This document shows positions 59,466 through 64,000 of a stretch of 64,000 nucleotides of DNA, in pieces (positions within the stretch are counted from its first letter, which is position 1; each line of letters opens with the position of its first letter). The notes beneath the pieces are model-generated. The model saw only the letters and a program-made list of their open reading frames with translations, did no database searches and had not been told where the DNA came from. Position numbers and translations under genes: made by a program. This stretch comes from Patiria pectinifera (taxonomy: Eukaryota > Echinodermata > Asteroidea > Valvatida > Asterinidae), in NCBI GenBank assembly GCA_029964075.1, contig CM057133.1, forward strand, positions 14,036,699 to 14,100,698, in the 5' to 3' direction.

Positions 59466-60246
59466 CACAATTTTTTTTAATGCACCACGACCACAATTTG
59501 GCAGACAACTCAACTTTCATGAACAATACACATTAAGTTATTCAACTGTATTACAAATCTTCTTAGAAATTTCAATTTATTACATCACAAATTTACAAAT
59601 ACATTTAAATAAGTCCACATTTCAGGCAATGGGCCCTTTGCAGTCGTGTTGAAAAAGATGCTTCGCTAGCGAGCTTTTGTACATTTAAATGGGTTTGTAC
59701 ACAACGATTAAAAAAAATGTGCGTAGTTAAGATGAGAAAGGGTCTTTTGTTCTGCACGTCAAGGCTAAAATTTGTTCTAATATAACGATTCCATGCAAAG
59801 AGCAAATCACACGCATTCCTACGTTTAGTTATAATCTGACTTAAGTCTGGCGAAAAGACAATATAAAGCTGATTTGCGGAAGGCTACAATAAGATTATTT
59901 GCTGCATGTTTATCAATAAATTGTACCCAAAAAGTACATGTATGGGCGTCGCCAGGAATTTTTTTTTGGGGGGGGGGCAGGGACAAAGCACATTTTTTCC
60001 CATTTGGCTGATGGCCTAACCACTTATAAAATCTCAAATCTTACTTCAAATGCTTTTCAAGCATAGCAATGGATCAAATCAATCCAGCACCATTTCTCTT
60101 CGTTTAGTTTTTTTTCCAAACACATAGCACACCCAACAAAATTCATACAAACAAATAACTGAAAAAGACAATAAGGCATGTTACAATTAAAATATTTTAA
60201 TTTATAAAATGGAGTTCTAGAGATTTAGGGTTTGGGTGATTGTATG

Positions 60247-63200
60247 CTATACGATGCGGTTACTGCACAGCGTGTACCTGTCGATCTCAGACAACGTCCG
60301 TTTCCGGTCTGGCTTATGCTTCAAAATATCTTCTTTACTCAGGGACTGGCTGACCTCTAGCGGCGACAGGGGCCCCACGTCGGGCCCGGCCCCCATCAGG
60401 TTCACGCTGCTGTCTGTGGTCAAGAGCGTGTGGGAGCTGATGGGCGGGGGCGCTGTCTTGGCCCTCATTGTTTCCCTTGAGGGCACTGTTGACGAGGACG
60501 ACGATGTGGGAGGAGGTGGAGGCTGCCTGGGCTGTGAAGCCGGGACGTCCAGGTTGGCTTCCTTGACGTACTGGCAAGCTTTGCCGAGAAGGAGGATGCT
60601 GTTTAAGACTTTGAAGGCCGTCAGACTGTCACAAGACAAAGACACACAAAACAAAACAACTCATGAAACAGTTCAAAGCCTGATTCAAGGCAAAGGACAC
60701 CATTTGAAGAATTCGAGGAACAACAATTTGAAGCAGGTTATTAAAAAAAACTAGCCTGTCGACATTTCAGCTCAGTAGATATATTTTTGGAGTAAAATTT
60801 GAAAATGCTTCTTTACTGTTCCTGACAAGGTTTCTGTTGAAAGCCCTCTCTTCCAAAATGCTCATTAACAAATTTTCAGAATCGTTTCGCTTGCAGTAAC
60901 ACCATGTGGTAATAACTACTGTCGCTCATTAGATATTTTGTTCTGATAAGAACTTGTCCTGCTTTTTATCAACTTGCGCTAATTAGTTTTTAGTTCTGAT
61001 AAGAACAGTCCTGCTTAGTTCTAAAAGAACTAGTCTTTGGTTTCTATACATTTTCATTGCACCCTCTTTGTGATACGATCCCCAGTTTGTCATTCTAGAA
61101 AATAATTCTCATTCTCTTAACCGATTGAAAACTAAACTAAATTCGGTCAAATTGGGGCAGTATAAAAGCTTGGTCAGTCAGTCAGTGGATTAGTCAGTTA
61201 GTGACTCAGTCAGAGGACAGTGGACTGGTCATTCAGGTCCAGCAAAAACTACTAAAGAAAATCCTGAAAGCTTCAGTGTCTTTCAATGAGCTCACCACAA
61301 GTACAGAAGAAAGATGAGGACTATTCCCGTTGTGCCGTGTATCTTGAACGACTGGCCGACGATGCGATAGACAAGGCAGGCTAGAGGAAGGGGGATAAAA
61401 CCCATCCTCCGAGCAACGACGTCGGAGTGGTCGGAGAAAGCCTGAAACAAAGGACACCGAGTCACTTTATCCATCACTTAATTAACACTCTCATTAACCC
61501 TAACTCCCTAGGCCTTTTTGATAGGATGTAGCCTCAATCCTGCAAAATCCTCCAATTGGCTTCATGGAAAAATAGCATAAAGCCTCAATCCTGCAAATTC
61601 CTCCATTATTTCTTGAATATAATCTGTGGAGGGGTTACCACTGCCTGAATCCTGCAAAATCCTGCTGCAGTGACTGTCAATATGTTGAGGCTTGGCCAGT
61701 GACATCCTGGAGCAGTGCGGAGGATTTCAAACATAATCCAGGCCTATATTTATGCATGGCTGAGCAAAAAGAACACAAGGTCCAGCCCAAGACCTGGACA
61801 AAGTGCATCCTACAAAATCAGCACTTTTGCCATGTAACCTCAATCCTCCAAATTCCTCCACTTTAGCAAAGAGGATTTTGAAGGATTCAGGGCGGTTAGG
61901 GTTAAGACTCCCCGTACATGTATACACAAGTCTGTGTACTGTACATACTGATTCAAGATCATGAGGTAAAAATGTCAACTGTGTAAAAATCCCTGTTGCT
62001 CTATCAAGATTAACAAAAAAAATAAAAGAAACACAGTTCATCAATATTTTACTTTCCATTTATGTAAACTCACATTTCTCTTGCGGCTTGTCACCATATC
62101 AAAAGCTAAGCTGGCTCTGTATTCGGTGTAGACCTGGAAAATATTTTAAAATGTGAAAAATCAAAACCAATGTTCATATTTGCTATAAATGCCGTAAATC
62201 ATGTCCTGCAATGCCACACTGCACGGACACCCCATTAAAATAGGAAAATTATCATGCCTGATGCAAGGTGCAAGAAATGAACAACCTACCTCAGCAGGAA
62301 TTGAGTTGAATTTTGTGATGAATGCGTGCTTGACCCAGTCCACAAGGATCTCGGCGACGAGTACTGATATCAGGTCGGGTATTAACTCCCAAAAATGATC
62401 TACAGAACAGAATTGATGGAAATAAACAAAAAATTAAAGGTCATTTGAAGAAAATGATCGGATTTGAACAGTGCCCCCATTGGAAGATGGTATTCCCCTT
62501 CACACCCTCCCCCCACACTTTTGTAGTTTACGGAGGCCAAGTGTCCAAAGAAAAAAAACCTGTCTACATTTCAGCACTGATTTGCTGATAAAAAAAAATC
62601 TGAAGGGCCTGCCCCTCCCCCTGCAAAAATTCCTGGATCCGCCCCTGTGCAGGTTTTGGCTTCACTTAATTCTATTAAAACAACATTCTATGAAAGGACG
62701 AACTCACCAATATTCCAGTTAAACTCGGTCATGTTGCGAAGTACAACGCAGAAGAGCAGGATCATGTAATGGTATCGCTCCCTGACATCTGTCAATAAAC
62801 AGTACACTAGCTCTGATTATTTCAAGTTCGCTCTGGGACAAGATCAGATTAATCAACTCTACCGTTTTCACTGACAATTTTTTTGCTATCTTCTTAAGGC
62901 CCAAAAAAAAGAGTCTCCGATTTTAGTCTGCACACACATTGCCGTAGCCATGTGCGTCAGCAAATTAAAAAGTTTTTTTTCCAAGAAAGATGATGTCTCA
63001 AAACTGCCAAACTCACTGGTTTGACTGGAATCCTGCTGCTGCACAACTGAGCGAGCGATGGTCATGGTATCTGGAACCTGTAAATGCTTTTTCATTAGCG
63101 CAATATGTAAGGCAGCAGACTAATGACCAGCCTGGCAGCACATGCACGGTGTCGATGTCGCTGTATGGTCTGACGTTACTGTTTTCACTGATTTTTGTCT

Positions 63201-63577
63201 TGACCATCCAAATTTCCCGAAGAATGTTTGTGTCAGACCAGAGCCTTATGGCCTTACTGAGGTCACCTCAAGCTCCACCCTGAAGGATATTTTTGAGAGT
63301 TTTAAGGGGATCGAAGTGTCATAAGCAACATCATCCGACATTTGAAGAAAAAAAAAGTAGGGGAAAAAAAAAACTCTTTTGGGGCAAGCTTCATACCAGA
63401 AACCGAATTTTTTTTTTTGGCCGAACATTATCTTTTTTTGGCGCCATTCCAGATCTTCATGCAAAGATTTACTACTAACAGTTCCCTATAAAGAGGAAGT
63501 AACTTACCACTGCAGGACATCTGGTACAGATTGTACTTTTCAAATTTCTTGAAGACACTTCCCTTCAGCTCGACAAA
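60247..63577 (-). CDS. TAPT1: TAPT1-family transmembrane protein, 3' part (last 6 exons, 281 aa)
   Basis: TAPT1 (Emp65-like) is a multi-pass membrane protein linked in vertebrates to cilia and skeletal patterning; its biochemical role is unsettled. Exons in transcript order: 63508-63577, 62708-62788, 62290-62399, 62074-62133, 61296-61441, 60247-60625, all GT-AG with matching phases. Recognisable family segments are FVELKGSVFKKFEKYNLYQM, KHAFITKFN, YRASLAFDMV and RRMGFIPLPLAC, with hydrophobic stretches after RERYHY and around GIVLIFLLYL. The last exon adds a low-complexity tail rich in Pro, Ser and Thr (PRQPPPPPTSSSSS) ending DRYTLCSNRIV. The 5' half is not in the window: nothing matching the preceding exon occurs at 63578-64000. 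The gene converges on iPGM, with a 4.3-kb gap between the stop codons. Confidence 0.92.
61494..61905. mobile_element. TTAA-bounded element with telomere-like ends, TAPT1 intron
   Basis: Starts TTAACCCTAACTCCCTAGGC and ends GGCGGTTAGGGTTAA; about 412 bp and closely similar to 49118-49489. Lies between the exons at 61296-61441 and 62074-62133. Confidence 0.8.
62898..63422. mobile_element. Longer, reversed relative of the GGCC MITE, TAPT1 intron
   Basis: Ends GGCCCAAAAAAAAGAGTCTCC and, inverted, GGCCAAAAAAAAAAATTCGG. The segment TGGTTTGACTGGAATCCTGC matches the reverse complement of the MITEs near 55120 and 56200. An extra internal stretch (about 63060-63290) is not in them. The flanks do not match, so the target duplication is lost or one edge is truncated. 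Confidence 0.6.
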
Positions 63578-64000
63578 CTATCAACAATTAGAAGAGTAAA
63601 GTAGGATATTTGAGATTTGCTGCTTTTCCGTCAAAGACAAAAAGCAACATCATCGGGCTGGAATTATAGCCTCTAAAGTCGCAATGAGATCAATAAATAC
63701 TTATGTTTAGACTTCAAATAAAGTTGGTATTGGAGTCCACTTAATCTTTTCCACTGTCCGGCCGCCATATTTGTCCATTTCTTGAAATGAGCAACACATG
63801 CGTGTGACGCATTTCCACCACTGACTCCGCTCCACAAGCAGTGTCTGTGGTGGCTGACCCAGGTGAGCCCCGAGAATGACGTCAGAGCTAATCGAACGGC
63901 ACAGGGCTAACCCAAGTCGAGTTAATCCAACGCATCTGTAATGTGTACCAATCGAAGCAATTTGAAAGGAACAAGAACACTCCCGTTTTTTGAGAGCTCT
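63578..64000. other. TAPT1 intron sequence to window end
   Basis: No further TAPT1 exon could be recognised here. The stretch 63830-63930 is comparatively GC-rich, with no supported feature. Confidence 0.5.

Larger units (their letters stand above)
55908..60246. other. Convergent intergenic region between iPGM and TAPT1
   Basis: 3' flank and probable UTRs of both genes, AT-rich and without convincing coding sequence. Possible AATAAA signals for iPGM are near 56532 and 58043. Besides the elements listed separately, nothing recognisable was seen at about 56300-59270. Confidence 0.6.

Noticed and set aside
60236-60754. Plus-strand open frame of 172 codons
   Set aside because: Antisense to the last TAPT1 exon (60247-60625), which is supported by family similarity and splice sites.

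Overview
The window looks like nuclear DNA of an invertebrate animal. Genes are split by GT-AG introns, coding density is low, and most non-coding sequence is mobile-element debris (tRNA-like elements, MITEs, foldback elements, minisatellites). Protein families and repeat style suggest a marine invertebrate, perhaps a non-vertebrate deuterostome such as an echinoderm. That is inference; no species can be fixed from the sequence alone.

Three kinds of gene are present. (1) Two tandem aldo-keto reductase (AKR1-type) genes lie on the minus strand, copy 1 at 2420-32507 and copy 2 at 36219-44140. Each has nine exons of matching length and phase and encodes 316 residues with an intact Asp-Tyr-Lys-His tetrad. 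They sit inside a tandem segmental duplication of about 2350-35830 and 36156-46310, so each copy shows where elements were inserted in the other. (2) A complete 11-exon gene for cofactor-independent phosphoglycerate mutase (509 aa) is on the plus strand at 46904-55907. (3) The 3' half of a TAPT1-family membrane protein gene is on the minus strand at 60247-63577; its 5' part is beyond the window. The mutase is glycolytic and the reductases are NADPH-dependent carbonyl-detoxifying enzymes. Nothing indicates co-regulation; this is ordinary animal gene order.

The outstanding feature is a 22.2-kb insertion (about 5896-28075) in intron 5 of AKR copy 1. The same intron in copy 2 is only 948 bp and is the empty site. 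The insert is about 17 head-to-tail non-coding cassettes. Each starts with CTAG and a perfect short hairpin, continues through tandem monomers of about 171 bp that nearly all carry the palindrome TGACGTCA, and ends in an A-rich tract, often followed by one or more AGCTGTTTCGG hairpins. Between subfamilies the hairpin stems change in a compensatory way, and the segment after the 5' hairpin repeats the first arm of that subfamily's 3' hairpin. The organisation resembles non-autonomous Helentron-type elements, but I cannot place it in a named family.

Smaller elements are well resolved. They include a Mutator-like foldback element with a perfect 10-bp target duplication 91 bp upstream of the AKR copy 1 start codon, a 1-kb snapback element upstream of AKR copy 2, an ACGG/hairpin element exactly at the duplication junction, TTAA-bounded elements with telomere-like ends, TTA-flanked MITEs beside and inside the mutase gene, and tRNA-bearing elements with 11-12-bp target duplications.
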